DNA of 64,000 bases from Aeromonas caviae (GCF_000819785.1 NZ_CDBK01000014.1:124001-188000); one strand, 5' to 3'; shown: positions 18,292-27,714, counted from the stretch's first letter. Program-made: numbers and translations. Notes: a model not told the origin generated them from the letters alone.

Positions 18292-18894
18292 TTACTTGAA
18301 GACCCGGAAACGCACGTCGTCGTCAATGAAGGTCTTGTCGCCGGCAGGTTGCTCTATGCTGCCAAAAGGCATCTGGGCACGGAGCAGCCAGCTGGCGGGC
18401 AGGTCCCACTCCTTGCGCACCGCATCGTCGATGAGCGGGTTGTAGTGTTGCAGGGAGGCGCCGATGCCCTCCTGGGCCAGGGTGGTCCAGACCGCGAACT
18501 GGGCGATCCCGGTGGCATGTTCGGACCAGATGGGGAAGTTGTCGGCATAGAGAGCGAATTTCTGCTGAAGATCCTCGATGACGGCGGTGTCTTCGAAGAA
18601 GAGCACGGTGCCAGCCCCGGCGCGGAAGCTGCCGTTGATCTTGGCTTCACTCTGGGGATAGGCCTCCGGCGGCACTATCTTCTTGAGCTCCGCCTTGACG
18701 ATGTCCCACAGCTTGTGGTGCTGCTCGCCGAACAGGATGACGGCGCGGGAACTCTGGGAGTTGAACGAAGAGGGGCTGTGCTTGACGGCATCCTTGATGA
18801 GGGCGGTCAGCTGGGCCTCAGAGTGGGTCACCCGGTTGCCCAGGGCATAGATGGTACGACGTGCTTTGATCTGTTCGATAAACGGACTGCTCAT
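18292..18894 (-). CDS. Nitroreductase-family FMN oxidoreductase
   Basis: A 200-residue cytoplasmic protein of the nitroreductase fold, of the short type often annotated as 'oxidoreductase related to nitroreductase' (Frm2/HBN1-like). It shows the N-terminal FMN phosphate-binding RRTIYALG, the conserved SPSSFNSQSSRAVILFG stretch, and the later IGASLQHYNPLID region. The 290-bp AT-rich gap upstream holds its promoter. Physiological substrate unknown; members of this group respond to lipid or oxidative stress in other organisms. Confidence 0.87.
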   Translation of the reverse strand: MSSPFIEQIKARRTIYALGNRVTHSEAQLTALIKDAVKHSPSSFNSQSSRAVILFGEQHHKLWDIVKAELKKIVPPEAYPQSEAKINGSFRAGAGTVLFFEDTAVIEDLQQKFALYADNFPIWSEHATGIAQFAVWTTLAQEGIGASLQHYNPLIDDAVRKEWDLPASWLLRAQMPFGSIEQPAGDKTFIDDDVRFRVFK

Positions 18895-19184
18895 AACATC
18901 TCCTTGGTTGATGAATCATCACCGCCAGCGTTGCCGACAAAGGTCATCTGGCTCCGATTTCTCGAGTCATCGACTATATCACCTTGCGGGCAATAAACCG
19001 TCAACGAGGAGTAATGACTGTTTCTACTTTTTATGGATATTCACATGACGGATGTGAATATGGCCGTGAGACACCTTGATATCTTTTTTATCATTAGTAG
19101 TGGATGTTAATGACTTCAATCAATATCTTTTTCAGATTTTTAATCTATAAAATTCATAAAATATGACATTTTATAGAGGGTGGC

Positions 19185-20729
19185 ATGACGGCGGCGCTGA
19201 TCAAGGAACGCTATTACATACTGACTCCGCTGTCGTTTCTCCTGGGAGGGCTGGTGCTGATCGCCACCCTGTTGCTGGCGGCAGCCAGCTACCTGAGCAG
19301 CATCGACAAGACGGTGGCGGGTTATGGTCACATGCTGGCCGCCCTCGACGCCACCCTGTTCCAGGACATGGCGCAGGACAATCGCCGCCAGCTTGGCGTG
19401 CTGGAGGCGTCCCTGGACAAGCAGGCCATCGCTGCCGGGGCATCGGCCATCAATCCCATCTGGGCCATTGCCCATCAGTTCAAGTACGACGCCCACTTCC
19501 TCTATTTTTACAATGCGCGCACCCATCGGCTCGACGGCTATCCCGACTGGCAGCAACCGGAGGGCTACCGGGCACAGGCGCGGCCTTGGTACCAGACCCT
19601 GTCCGGCGAGGGCGATGATCTCGTCTGGTTCGGTCCCTACCCGGAGTTCGATTCGGCCCGGCAGGTACTGACTCTCATCAAGCGGGTCAAGGATGATGAG
19701 GGGCAACTGCTTGGGCTGCTGATGGTGGACATGTCGTTCAGCGCCTTGCAGGGGGCGTTGCACCGGGCAGTGGGTGAGGATCCGGTGGCCCTCTACATCA
19801 CCGAGCGCAAGGGGGGCAAGCTGGTGGTGGGGCACAATTTGTCGCTGTTGCCGCCCCGTCTCGAGCGGGAGACGCAGGCGGCCGGCCTGGACGGGTTCTG
19901 GGAAGGACGCCACCTGCAACACGCTCTGGAGGGGATGGAGTGGGATCTCAACGTCTATCTCCCCCCCTCCCATTTTCATGAAAACCTGCAAGACACCCTG
20001 CTGATGGTGGTGCTGCCCGCCCTGGCATTGCTCTGCATCTGGCTGTGCAGCCTGTGGTTTCTGGTGCGGATCTTTCGTCAGGAGCAGGCGCTGGTGCAGG
20101 GCTCGCTCAGCGGCCTCATCCGGGATGAGGCGCGAAAGGAGATCCAGCGGCGTCAGCGAACCTGGTTCGTGCACGGCAGCCTGGGAGAGATAGAACAGGT
20201 GCGAAACAGCCTGCTGCAAGGGCAGGATGCCCTGCTCCACGACCCTCTCACCGGCATCCTGAACCGGCGAGCCTTCGATCAGCAGCGGGCGGGGCTGGAG
20301 CAGGCGGGGAGGCCCTACTGGCTGGTGCTGTTCGATGTGGACAACTTCAAGCGCGTCAACGACAGCTGGGGACACGGTGTGGGGGATGCGGTGCTGTTTC
20401 GGGTAGCCACCATCATGGCGAGAACCCTGGGGGATGAGCGGGTCTATCGCATCGGGGGCGATGAATTTGCGGCCTTGCTGCCCTGGGAGCAGGCGGAGGT
20501 GGAATGTCGCCTGACCCACCTGCTCGGTCGGGTGAAGGCCCTGAAATGGCGGGAGTTCGCCGACGCCATCACCCTGAGCGCCGGCGGCGCGCGCTATCCG
20601 GATGATGCCCTGACGCTGCTCGAGCGGGCGGATGCCTGCCTGTACGAGAGCAAGCACCAGGGGCGGGATTGCTGGCATCTGGCGGCGTCGTCGCCCGTTG
20701 ACGGGGAGGTTGTGACAGTATCTGTCTGA
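19185..20729 (+). CDS. Cache-GGDEF diguanylate cyclase
   Basis: A 514-residue membrane protein with an N-terminal helix (about residues 15-40), a periplasmic double-Cache-like sensor containing RPWYQTLSGEGDDLVWFGPY, and a second membrane helix (about residues 270-290). The C-terminus is a GGDEF domain with the intact loop YRIGGDEF. No RxxD inhibitory site is seen upstream of the loop, unlike the neighbouring MASE1 cyclase. GAGGG precedes the ATG. The Cache domain probably senses a small extracellular metabolite; the ligand is unknown. Confidence 0.92.
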   Translation: MTAALIKERYYILTPLSFLLGGLVLIATLLLAAASYLSSIDKTVAGYGHMLAALDATLFQDMAQDNRRQLGVLEASLDKQAIAAGASAINPIWAIAHQFKYDAHFLYFYNARTHRLDGYPDWQQPEGYRAQARPWYQTLSGEGDDLVWFGPYPEFDSARQVLTLIKRVKDDEGQLLGLLMVDMSFSALQGALHRAVGEDPVALYITERKGGKLVVGHNLSLLPPRLERETQAAGLDGFWEGRHLQHALEGMEWDLNVYLPPSHFHENLQDTLLMVVLPALALLCIWLCSLWFLVRIFRQEQALVQGSLSGLIRDEARKEIQRRQRTWFVHGSLGEIEQVRNSLLQGQDALLHDPLTGILNRRAFDQQRAGLEQAGRPYWLVLFDVDNFKRVNDSWGHGVGDAVLFRVATIMARTLGDERVYRIGGDEFAALLPWEQAEVECRLTHLLGRVKALKWREFADAITLSAGGARYPDDALTLLERADACLYESKHQGRDCWHLAASSPVDGEVVTVSV

Positions 20730-20768
20730 CGGTGATCGCTGCAAAAAAGGGCCTTTAGGCCGGGAAAA

Positions 20769-20809
20769 GGGTCATGACGGGGATGATTTCTCGTGTGACC
20801 TTTTTTTTT
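20769..20809 (+). terminator. Probable terminator after the Cache-GGDEF gene
   Basis: GGTCA and TGACC arms flank about 20 bases and are followed by nine T. The stem is short, so confidence is moderate. Confidence 0.5.
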
Positions 20810-20970
20810 GATGTGGTTTCAGGTGGTTAGCCTGCTTTCTTGCATCGTGTCGCGAACCGGAGACAGGGAGGGCTGGCCGTGAGGTGCCCCTTGCGGCAGT
20901 GGCGCAGGTCAGGGGGCTTTGTATAGTGCAGGGAAAAATAATCAATCATCAGGTTTGACAGGAGTACCCC

Positions 20971-21444
20971 ATGAAAATGAAACCGTTTGGCATGAGCGCA
21001 CTGGCGCTGCTGGGGGCGTTGCTGTTGGGCACAGGACAGGTGCAGGCATCCGAGACCCTCAATACCATTCTCGGCGGCGGAGCCGGCGGGGTGGCGGGCA
21101 CCATGATCGGCAAGGAGCTGGGTGGCGACACCGGCGCCCTGGTGGGGGCCGCCCTGGGGGGCGCGGCCGGTGGTGCGGCCACGGCCAATAGGGGCAACAA
21201 GAACGAAGCGGCGCTCGGCGGCGCCGTCGGTGCCCTAGGCGGGGCAGCCATCGGCAAGAGCGTCGGTGGCAGCACGGGCCAGCTGATCGGCGCCGGTATC
21301 GGTGGTGCCGGTGGTTCCGCCATCGGAGCCAGGACCGGGGATGGTCACGAGAGCCGCGGCGATCGCTATTACGATGACAGGCGCTATCACAAGCACCACA
21401 AGAAACACAAAAAGCACCGCAAGCACAGATGGCATGACGACTGA
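20971..21444 (+). CDS. Glycine-zipper envelope protein with His/Lys-rich tail
   Basis: A 157-residue exported protein. The signal peptide (MKMKPFGMSALALLGALLLG, cleavage near VQA-SE) has no lipobox cysteine. The mature part is repeated glycine-zipper segments ([36 protein letters not shown]) of the kind that pack in membranes. The last 20-odd residues are almost only His, Lys, Arg and Asp, a likely metal- or polyanion-binding tail. It is a monocistronic unit with a strong terminator. Related glycine-zipper proteins include SlyB and Rcn-type proteins; the function here is unknown. Confidence 0.82.
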   Translation: MKMKPFGMSALALLGALLLGTGQVQASETLNTILGGGAGGVAGTMIGKELGGDTGALVGAALGGAAGGAATANRGNKNEAALGGAVGALGGAAIGKSVGGSTGQLIGAGIGGAGGSAIGARTGDGHESRGDRYYDDRRYHKHHKKHKKHRKHRWHDD

Positions 21445-21465
21445 TGCCGCGGCAAGCTGATCGAC

Positions 21466-21492
21466 AAAAAGGGGCCTTTGGCCCCTTTTTTT
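21466..21492. terminator. Terminator between the glycine-zipper gene and the dehydrogenase
   Basis: An 11-bp stem (AAAAAGGGGCC with complement) and TTT loop with T-runs on both strands, serving two convergent genes. Confidence 0.92.
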
Positions 21493-21531
21493 GAGCCCGC
21501 TGCCGGCCCGTAAGGGGCGGCGAGCGGCCTC

Positions 21532-22488
21532 TTACACCAGCCTGTGCTGGCGCCTGCCAAGGGAGAAGGCGTTGATGTTGTCGATGAGCTGATCCGCGAG
21601 GCGCTGCATCGACTCTTCGCTGGCCCAGGCCACGTGGGGAGTCAGGATGAAATTGGGGTAACGCAGGGCCTGCATCAGGGGGTGATCCGGAGGCGGCGGC
21701 TCGACGCTTGCCACATCGAAGCCGGCGCCCCCCAGACGGCCGTTGCCGAGGGCTTCGAGCAGCGCCTGCTCGTCCACCAGGCCGCCACGGCCCACGTTGA
21801 TGAGCAGGGCACCCGGTTTCATCAGGGCCAACTCCCGCTCCCCGATGAGATGGCGGGTGTAGGGGGTGAGCGGGCAGTGCAGGCTGATCACATCCGAACT
21901 TTGCAGCAGGGCATCCAGGGGCAGCCTGTCGTCATCCCCCGGGGAGCCGACCTGGCTCTGGGCATAGTAAACCTCCATCCCGATGGCGCTTGCCCGCTGT
22001 CCCAGCGCCTGTCCCAGGGTTCCCTTGCCGATGATCCCGAGGCGCTTGCCATGCAGATCCGTGATGGGGTGGTCGAAGAAGCAGAACTGGCCGCTTTGTT
22101 GCCAGCGCCCCTCCAGCAGGGACTGGCGCCAGGCGAACAGGTTGCGCGACAGGGCGAGCATCAGGGCCATGGCGTGCTCGGGGACGGAAGGGCCCGAGTA
22201 GTTGCGGATATTGCACACGGCGACATTGGCGGCGCGGCACGCCTCCAGATCCAGGTTGTCGCTGCCGGTGGCGGCCAGGGCGATCAGGCGCAGTTCGGGA
22301 AGCTGGGCCAGTTCATCGGCCCCGATGCGCACCTTGTTGATGATGGCGATGCTGGCGCACTTGAGCCGCTCCACCACCTGATCCGGCGCCGTGGTCGGGT
22401 AGCTTTGCCAGTGATGGGGAAAATCGGGGCGGCGCAGATTGATGCCGGTGTCCAGGGTGTCGCTGTCGAGAAACACGATTTGCTGCAT
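21532..22488 (-). CDS. D-2-hydroxyacid dehydrogenase (NAD-dependent)
   Basis: A 318-residue 2-hydroxyacid dehydrogenase of the glycerate/hydroxypyruvate/phosphoglycerate family. It carries the Rossmann motif LGIIGKGTLGQALG and the catalytic trio Arg in INVGRGGLVDE, Glu in FDVASVEPPPPDHP and His in LTPHVAWASEE. The ATG at 22488 is preceded by GGAGG. The frame is open far upstream (to 23667), but that stretch is antisense to the DUF3530 gene and not real. The specific substrate is not assignable; an HprA-like glycerate dehydrogenase is plausible. Confidence 0.9.
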   Translation of the reverse strand: MQQIVFLDSDTLDTGINLRRPDFPHHWQSYPTTAPDQVVERLKCASIAIINKVRIGADELAQLPELRLIALAATGSDNLDLEACRAANVAVCNIRNYSGPSVPEHAMALMLALSRNLFAWRQSLLEGRWQQSGQFCFFDHPITDLHGKRLGIIGKGTLGQALGQRASAIGMEVYYAQSQVGSPGDDDRLPLDALLQSSDVISLHCPLTPYTRHLIGERELALMKPGALLINVGRGGLVDEQALLEALGNGRLGGAGFDVASVEPPPPDHPLMQALRYPNFILTPHVAWASEESMQRLADQLIDNINAFSLGRRQHRLV

Positions 22489-22607
22489 GAAGCCTCCTGC
22501 CGTTGGTTCGGACATGATGCCAAACATGGAGGGCGGCTGACCAGCGCGGTGGCATCGGGCCAAGTCCGATGGGGAAGGTAAAGGCGGGGGCTGTGCCTCG
22601 GAGGGCC

Positions 22608-23378
22608 TCAGATCCAGCCCAGGTGCGTCAGCCAGCCCTGGATGCGCCCCGGCGTCTCCTCCAGATCCATCAGGGCATAGGGGCGGTAGTTGAGCTTGTG
22701 GCTGCGGCGGCTCTCGCTTCTGCGGGCTTCGGCCGCCAGCAGGGGCCAGCGTCCTCCCTCCTCCTGATAGAGATCCAGGGTAGGGATGCTGCCCTGGGCT
22801 ATCTGCTTGGCGAGGGTCTGGTTGCTCAGCTGGTTGGGGAAGAAGCCGTCGAGCAGCACCAGGGCATCGGGGGCGGGCAACTGTTCGCTGGCGATGAGGT
22901 TGGCGGCCCAGGCGGCGCTGGTACCCTGGGCCAGCAGCAGCTTGAAGCCCCCCTCCTGCAGCTTGGCATCCCCCAGCTTGCTGATGCGGGAGGCAAACTG
23001 CTTGCGAAAATCGTCGATGACCTGCTGTTTCTTCTCGGCGGCGGGGTCGAGCTCGGTCTGCTGCGGCGAGGGGAGCAGCAGCAGGGTATCGAAACCGAGG
23101 CGCCCCAGCTCCCGGGTCAGTTGCCACAGCTGGCCGCTGCGCTGCCAGTCGGGCAGCAGGATGACCAGACCCACGTAGTTGTCGCTGTCGTGCTTGGCAA
23201 ACAGTACCTGTTGCCTGTCCACTCTGGTGCTGTCGGGTATCCCCTGCCAGTCGCTGCTCTGCCAGTAGTCGGGGGGAACCAGGGGGGCTGGATCCGGGGC
23301 GGCGCCTGACGGTGCCTGCCCGGCGCCGTGGGCGGTAAAAGCAAGCAGGGTCAGCAGCAGATAGGGGCGAAATGTCAT
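22608..23378 (-). CDS. DUF3530-family exported alpha/beta-hydrolase-like protein
   Basis: A 256-residue protein with a signal peptide (MTFRPYLLLTLLAFTAHGAG). The body resembles DUF3530 proteins, with GLVILLPDWQRSG near residue 70 and the alpha/beta-hydrolase-like elbow LLAQGTSAAWAANL around residue 150. Here the usual GxSxG nucleophile motif reads QGTSAA, so the classical elbow is imperfect and catalysis is uncertain. It lies 119 bp upstream of the dehydrogenase on the same strand. Confidence 0.78.
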   Translation of the reverse strand: MTFRPYLLLTLLAFTAHGAGQAPSGAAPDPAPLVPPDYWQSSDWQGIPDSTRVDRQQVLFAKHDSDNYVGLVILLPDWQRSGQLWQLTRELGRLGFDTLLLLPSPQQTELDPAAEKKQQVIDDFRKQFASRISKLGDAKLQEGGFKLLLAQGTSAAWAANLIASEQLPAPDALVLLDGFFPNQLSNQTLAKQIAQGSIPTLDLYQEEGGRWPLLAAEARRSESRRSHKLNYRPYALMDLEETPGRIQGWLTHLGWI

Positions 23379-23687
23379 GGGGGATCCTCCAGCACTCCCT
23401 CATAGCGGCCTCGCCGGGGGTTTCTTTAGGGCAAGGGGGCACATCGGCATCGGCGGTGGCGAAGAGGGTCTGACCGGCGGGCCGGACACGGGCCCGGGAT
23501 TGTTCCAAATGGCAAAGCATTCCCGGTTTTGATTGTTCCATCCCGTGACCCATACATGGTTCAGTAAGGGCAGACAGACAGGGGGCCGGGGCATGTCGCC
23601 ACTGGCCGCAGGCGGAGAATTCTCCCCCCTGTCTCGTCAGAACGAGAGGTTCACCCTCACTTTCCATCGACAGGGAGCGTTATCGCC
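23379..23687. promoter_or_regulatory. 309-bp divergent regulatory region before the oxygenase-ABC operon
   Basis: No gene is seen. The stretch holds a direct repeat GATTGTTCCA at 23498-23507 and 23531-23540, exactly 33 bp (about three helical turns) apart. It also holds a perfect 12-bp palindrome GGAGAATTCTCC at 23614-23625. Both are candidate regulator sites for the downstream operon. No MetJ-box tandem (AGACGTCT) or riboswitch was recognised. Confidence 0.45.
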
Positions 23688-24728
23688 ATGAGCACCTTGG
23701 TTCACTTGCCCATCCTCGACCTGAGGCTGCTGGATGCCTCGCCCGACGCCCGGGCCGATTTTCTGGCATCGTTGCGCGATGCCGCGAGAGAGACGGGATT
23801 TTTCTACCTGACCGGCCACGGCATCGATCCCGAGCTGCAACAGGAGGTGCAGCAGCTGTCGCGGGCCTTCTTTGCGCTGCCTCTGGCGGCCAAGCAGCAG
23901 GTCGCCATGATCCACTCTCCCCATTTTCGTGGCTACAACCGACCGGGGGCGGAGCTGACCCGGGGTCAACCCGACTGGCGAGAGCAGTTTGATATCGGTG
24001 CCGATCGCCCTGCCTTGCCGCGCGCGGCGGGCGACCCGCCCTGGTGGCGGTTGCAGGGGCCGAATCAGTGGCCGGAGGCGCTGCCGACACTGCAACCCGT
24101 GCTGACGCGCTGGCGTGGGCAGATGACCCGGATGTCCCGTACCCTGCTCGGGGCTTTTGCCGAGGCGCTCGCACTGTCGCCAGATGCCTTCGATGCCCTG
24201 CACGGAGAGCGTCCCAACGAACATATCAAGCTGATCCGCTATCCCGGTGAGCGGGGCGCCACCCAGGGAGTCGGTCCCCACAAGGATTCGGGCTTCCTGA
24301 GCTTCCTGCTGCAGGATGACCAGCCCGGCCTGCAGGTGGAGGTGGCGCCGGATCACTGGATCGATGCGCTCCCGCTCCCCGGCACCTTCGTGGTCAACAT
24401 CGGTGAGCTGCTGGAGCTCGCCAGCAACGGCTACCTGCGGGCGACCGTGCACCGGGTGGTGCCGTCGGCGCCGGGGCAGGAGCGTCTCTCCATCGCCTTC
24501 TTCCTGGGGGCCCAGCTCGACGCTGTGGTGCCCGTCTATCCGCTGCCCGAGGCACTGGCCCGTGAAGCCAGGGGGCCTGCCACCGACCCGCACAATCCGC
24601 TGCTGCGGGAGGTGGGCTGGAACTACCTCAAGGGGCGGCTGCGTTCTCACCCTGATGTGGCATTGCGCCACCATGCCGATCTGTTGCCGGCGCCCCGGGC
24701 GCTGGCGGTCGGCGAAACCACCCATTGA
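23688..24728 (+). CDS. 2-oxoglutarate/Fe(II)-dependent oxygenase (isopenicillin N synthase-like)
   Basis: A 346-residue non-haem iron dioxygenase. The N-terminal DIOX_N domain includes RETGFFYLTGHGID. The iron facial triad is visible as His198 and Asp200 in GPHKDSGFLSF and His255 in ATVHRVVPS, and the 2-oxoglutarate-binding Arg266 lies in QERLSIAFF. It heads an operon with a MetQNI-like importer 21 bp downstream, suggesting it oxidises the imported compound, for example a sulfur- or amino-acid-type substrate. That substrate is inference. Confidence 0.88.
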   Translation: MSTLVHLPILDLRLLDASPDARADFLASLRDAARETGFFYLTGHGIDPELQQEVQQLSRAFFALPLAAKQQVAMIHSPHFRGYNRPGAELTRGQPDWREQFDIGADRPALPRAAGDPPWWRLQGPNQWPEALPTLQPVLTRWRGQMTRMSRTLLGAFAEALALSPDAFDALHGERPNEHIKLIRYPGERGATQGVGPHKDSGFLSFLLQDDQPGLQVEVAPDHWIDALPLPGTFVVNIGELLELASNGYLRATVHRVVPSAPGQERLSIAFFLGAQLDAVVPVYPLPEALAREARGPATDPHNPLLREVGWNYLKGRLRSHPDVALRHHADLLPAPRALAVGETTH

Positions 24729-24749
24729 TTGCATGGCAAGGAGCACAAG

Positions 24750-25562
24750 ATGAACAAGCACGGACTGTTTTCCCTGAGCGGCCTGGTATTGGCCCTCGGA
24801 CTCTCTCTCTCCGCCCAGGCAGCCCAGGCGCTGCGGGTTGCCGCGGATCCACTGCCCCATGCGGATATCCTCGGCGAGGTGAAACGCCAGGACCCTTCGC
24901 TGGATCTGCAGGTGATCGAGCTCAGTGGCGGCATCAATGCCAATGCTCTGCTGGTGGCGGGTGATGTGGATGCCAACTACTTCCAGCACGTCCCTTACCT
25001 GCGGGATCAGGAGAAGGCGCTCGGCACCGAGCTGGTGGTGGCCGCGACCGTACACGTGGAGCCTCTTGGCATCTATTCGAAGAAGTTCAAGCACCTGAGG
25101 GAGGTACCGGAAAAGGCGGTGATCGCCCTGCCCAACAATGTCACCAACCTGAGCCGGGCCCTCTATCTGTTGCAGCACGAGGGGCTCATCACCCTCAAGG
25201 CCGGCCATGAAGATCCGGCGCGGGATCTGGCGACGGTGCACGACATCGCCACCAACCCCAAGGCGCTCAGGATCCTGGAGATCGAGGCGCCGCAGCTGCC
25301 GCGCTCCCTCGACGACGTGGATCTGGCGGTGATCAATGGCAACTATGCCCTGGAGGCGGGGCTGGAGCCTGCTCGCGATGCCCTGGGGCTGGAGAGCGCC
25401 CAGAACAATCCCTACGCCAACATCCTGGTGACCACCCCGGCGCTCAAGGATGATCCGCGGATCCGCCAGTTGGCGCGGGACCTGGAGTCCAGGGCGATCG
25501 CCGACTTCATTCGCAAGAGCTACAAGGGGTCGGTGATCCCGGTGGCCGGGCGGCAGTCATGA
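24750..25562 (+). CDS. MetQ/NlpA-family periplasmic binding protein
   Basis: A 270-residue solute-binding protein of the NlpA/MetQ type, whose known members bind methionine or other amino acids. It has a signal peptide ending SAQAAQA and no cysteine at the cleavage site. It is therefore predicted to be soluble in the periplasm, unlike the MetQ lipoprotein. The mature protein has the family landmarks [11 protein letters not shown] and [19 protein letters not shown] lies upstream of ATG 24750. The stop overlaps the ATPase start by 4 bp. Confidence 0.87.
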   Translation: MNKHGLFSLSGLVLALGLSLSAQAAQALRVAADPLPHADILGEVKRQDPSLDLQVIELSGGINANALLVAGDVDANYFQHVPYLRDQEKALGTELVVAATVHVEPLGIYSKKFKHLREVPEKAVIALPNNVTNLSRALYLLQHEGLITLKAGHEDPARDLATVHDIATNPKALRILEIEAPQLPRSLDDVDLAVINGNYALEAGLEPARDALGLESAQNNPYANILVTTPALKDDPRIRQLARDLESRAIADFIRKSYKGSVIPVAGRQS

Positions 25563-26353
25563 TCGTGCTGGAGGGGCTCGGCAAGCAGTACCCGGGGCAC
25601 GGGCAACCCGCTCTGGAGGGGGTGTCGCTCGAGATTCCGGATGGGGCCATCTACGGCATTCTCGGGCGCAGCGGCGCGGGCAAGAGCACGCTCATTCGTT
25701 GCCTCAATCTGCTGGAGAGGCCAAGCCGGGGCCGCATCCTGTTCGATGGCCGCGACATCACGGCCCTGGAGGGGGCGGCCTTGCGCCGCCACCGTCAGGG
25801 GACCGGCATGATTTTCCAGCACTTCAATCTGCTGCACGCCCGCAGCGTGGAGGAGAACGTGGCAGTCCCGCTGGAAATCGCCGGAGTGGCGCGCCGGGAG
25901 CGGGTTGCCCGGGTCAGCGAGCTGCTGGAACTGGTGGGGCTTGGCGAGCACCGTCGCGCCTTTCCCTCCCAGTTGTCGGGGGGGCAGAAGCAACGAGTGG
26001 GCATCGCCCGCGCCCTGGCCGCCAATCCGCGCCACTTGCTCTGTGACGAGGCGACCAGTGCCCTGGATCCGGAGACCACGGAGTCGGTGCTGGCGCTGCT
26101 TGCCGACATCAACCGCCGCCTCGGGATCACCATAGTGCTCATCACCCACGAGCTGGAGGTGGTCAGGGCCATCTGCGATCACGCGGCATTGCTTGAACGG
26201 GGTCAGCTGGTGGAAAGCGGCGCTCTGCGCACCCTGCTGGCCAACCCCGACTCCCGCGTGCGGCAGGCCCTGTTGCCGGATCCCGAGATCCTGCGGCGTT
26301 TCATGGCGCGTCACGGAGTCACAGAGGAGGTGCGTTTATGCAGAGTCGCCTGA
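25559..26353 (+). CDS. MetN-like ABC importer ATPase lacking the usual C-terminal sensor domain
   Basis: A 264-residue ABC ATPase: Walker [11 protein letters not shown]-loop in MIFQHFNLL, signature [15 protein letters not shown] and Walker [14 protein letters not shown]. coli MetN has about 343 residues because of a C-terminal ACT-like domain through which methionine inhibits transport. This protein ends where that domain would begin. It couples to the binding protein (ATGA overlap) and to the permease (16-bp overlap). It energises import of the same solute. Confidence 0.9.
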   Translation: MIVLEGLGKQYPGHGQPALEGVSLEIPDGAIYGILGRSGAGKSTLIRCLNLLERPSRGRILFDGRDITALEGAALRRHRQGTGMIFQHFNLLHARSVEENVAVPLEIAGVARRERVARVSELLELVGLGEHRRAFPSQLSGGQKQRVGIARALAANPRHLLCDEATSALDPETTESVLALLADINRRLGITIVLITHELEVVRAICDHAALLERGQLVESGALRTLLANPDSRVRQALLPDPEILRRFMARHGVTEEVRLCRVA

Positions 26354-27009
26354 GTGTCGATGCCTTGCTCGAACTGATGTATCAGGGGTCGCTCGAAACG
26401 CTCTACATGGTGGGAGTGGCGGCCGTGTTCACCCTGCTGCTGGGGCTGCCGACCGGGGTGCTGCTGGTGGTGACCCGCCCCGGGGGCGTGCTGCCCTTGC
26501 CCCGTCTCAACATGGTGCTGGGGATCGGTATCAACATCGGGCGGTCGCTCCCCTTCGTGGTGCTCCTGATCGCCCTGATCCCCCTGACCCGGCTGGTGGT
26601 CGGCACCTCACTGGGCAGCACCGCCGCCATCGTCCCCATCACCCTGGGGGCCTTCCCCTTCTTTGCCCGGGTGGTGGAGAGCGCCCTCGATGAGGTGGAC
26701 AAGGGGCGCGTCGAAGCCGTGCTCGCCATGGGGGGCAGCGGCTGGCACGTGGTCGTCAAGGCGCTGCTGCCCGAGGCCTTGCCGGCGCTGCTGGCCGGAC
26801 TCACCCTGACGGTGGTGATGCTCATTGGCTTCTCCTCCATGGCAGGGGTGGTCGGTGGTGGCGGGCTCGGGGATCTGGCGATCCGCTACGGCTACCAGCG
26901 CTTTGATGACAAGGTGATGGCAGGGACAGTGGTCATGTTGCTGCTGCTGGTGCAACTGGTACAGGGGGTGGGGGACAGGCTGGTGCGGGCACTGGCCCAT
27001 CGCCGCTAG
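26338..27009 (+). CDS. MetI-like ABC importer permease
   Basis: A 223-residue inner-membrane permease with about five hydrophobic segments and the EAA coupling loop [20 protein letters not shown] that docks on the ATPase. The conserved region [20 protein letters not shown] is diagnostic of MetI-type permeases. It begins 16 bp inside the ATPase gene, so the three transporter genes are one transcript, ended by the terminator at about 27053. Confidence 0.9.
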   Translation: MQSRLSVDALLELMYQGSLETLYMVGVAAVFTLLLGLPTGVLLVVTRPGGVLPLPRLNMVLGIGINIGRSLPFVVLLIALIPLTRLVVGTSLGSTAAIVPITLGAFPFFARVVESALDEVDKGRVEAVLAMGGSGWHVVVKALLPEALPALLAGLTLTVVMLIGFSSMAGVVGGGGLGDLAIRYGYQRFDDKVMAGTVVMLLLLVQLVQGVGDRLVRALAHRR

Positions 27010-27052
27010 GGGCACGGCTTCTCATCAGGCCGGCCGTGAGGTGCCAGCCAAT

Positions 27053-27081
27053 AAAAAAGCGAGCCTTGGCTCGCTTTTTTT
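27053..27081. terminator. Bidirectional terminator between metI-like gene and efp
   Basis: A 13-bp stem (AAAAAAGCGAGCC with complement) with 2-base loop and T-runs on both strands, between convergent genes. Confidence 0.92.
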
Positions 27082-27103
27082 GCAATCACATCAAGGGGTC
27101 AAC

Positions 27104-27670
27104 TTAGTTGACGCGACGCTTGAATTCACCGGTACGGGTGTCGATTTCGATCTTGTCACCGATCTCCACGAAGGCGGCAACGGCCAGCTCGTAGGAGGTG
27201 CCCTTCAGGCGGGCAGGCTTGGTCACTTTACCGGAGGTGTCGCCACGGGCGGCCGGCTCGGTGTACTCGACTTCACGCACGATGGTGGTCGGCAGTTCTA
27301 CGGAGATGGCTTTCTCGTTGTAGAAAGTCACTTCGCAGAGGTCTTCCATGCCGTCTACCAGGTAGTTCAGGGCATCACCCAGGTTGTCTTTCTCGACGTC
27401 GTACTGGTTGTACTCGGTGTCCATGAAGACATACAGCGGGTCGGAGTAGTAGGAGTAGGTGCACTCTTTACGCTCCAGCTGAACGACTTCCAGCTTGTCG
27501 TCGGCCTTGAAGACGGTCTCGGTGGCGCTGCCGTTCAGCAGACCCTTCAGCTTCATCTTGACCACGGCGGAGTTACGGCCGGATTTGTTGAATTCAGCCT
27601 TCTGGACCACCATCGGCTCGGTGCCGATCATGACTACGTTACCAGCGCGGATTTCCTGTGCGGTTTTCAT
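27104..27670 (-). CDS. efp: Elongation factor P (Arg32 type)
   Basis: EF-P rescues ribosomes stalled on consecutive prolines. The 188-residue protein has the three-domain family length. The tip of domain I reads NKSGRNSAV, which puts Arg at position 32. This is the form activated by rhamnosylation, in contrast to the lysine form of E. coli modified by EpmA/EpmB. The rhamnosyltransferase gene earP lies immediately upstream (45 bp), as expected. A -10 box at the end of earP suggests an extra efp promoter. Confidence 0.97.
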   Translation of the reverse strand: MKTAQEIRAGNVVMIGTEPMVVQKAEFNKSGRNSAVVKMKLKGLLNGSATETVFKADDKLEVVQLERKECTYSYYSDPLYVFMDTEYNQYDVEKDNLGDALNYLVDGMEDLCEVTFYNEKAISVELPTTIVREVEYTEPAARGDTSGKVTKPARLKGTSYELAVAAFVEIGDKIEIDTRTGEFKRRVN

Positions 27671-27714
27671 GTAAAAAATTCCTGTTCGTGAAACGGACGG
27701 ATAAAAACTGCCAG

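Noticed and set aside
21532-23667. Single 711-codon minus-strand frame spanning the dehydrogenase and beyond
   Set aside because: The part above 22488 is in another frame of the DUF3530 gene and is Pro/Arg-rich noise. A good ribosome-binding site and family alignment put the dehydrogenase start at 22488.
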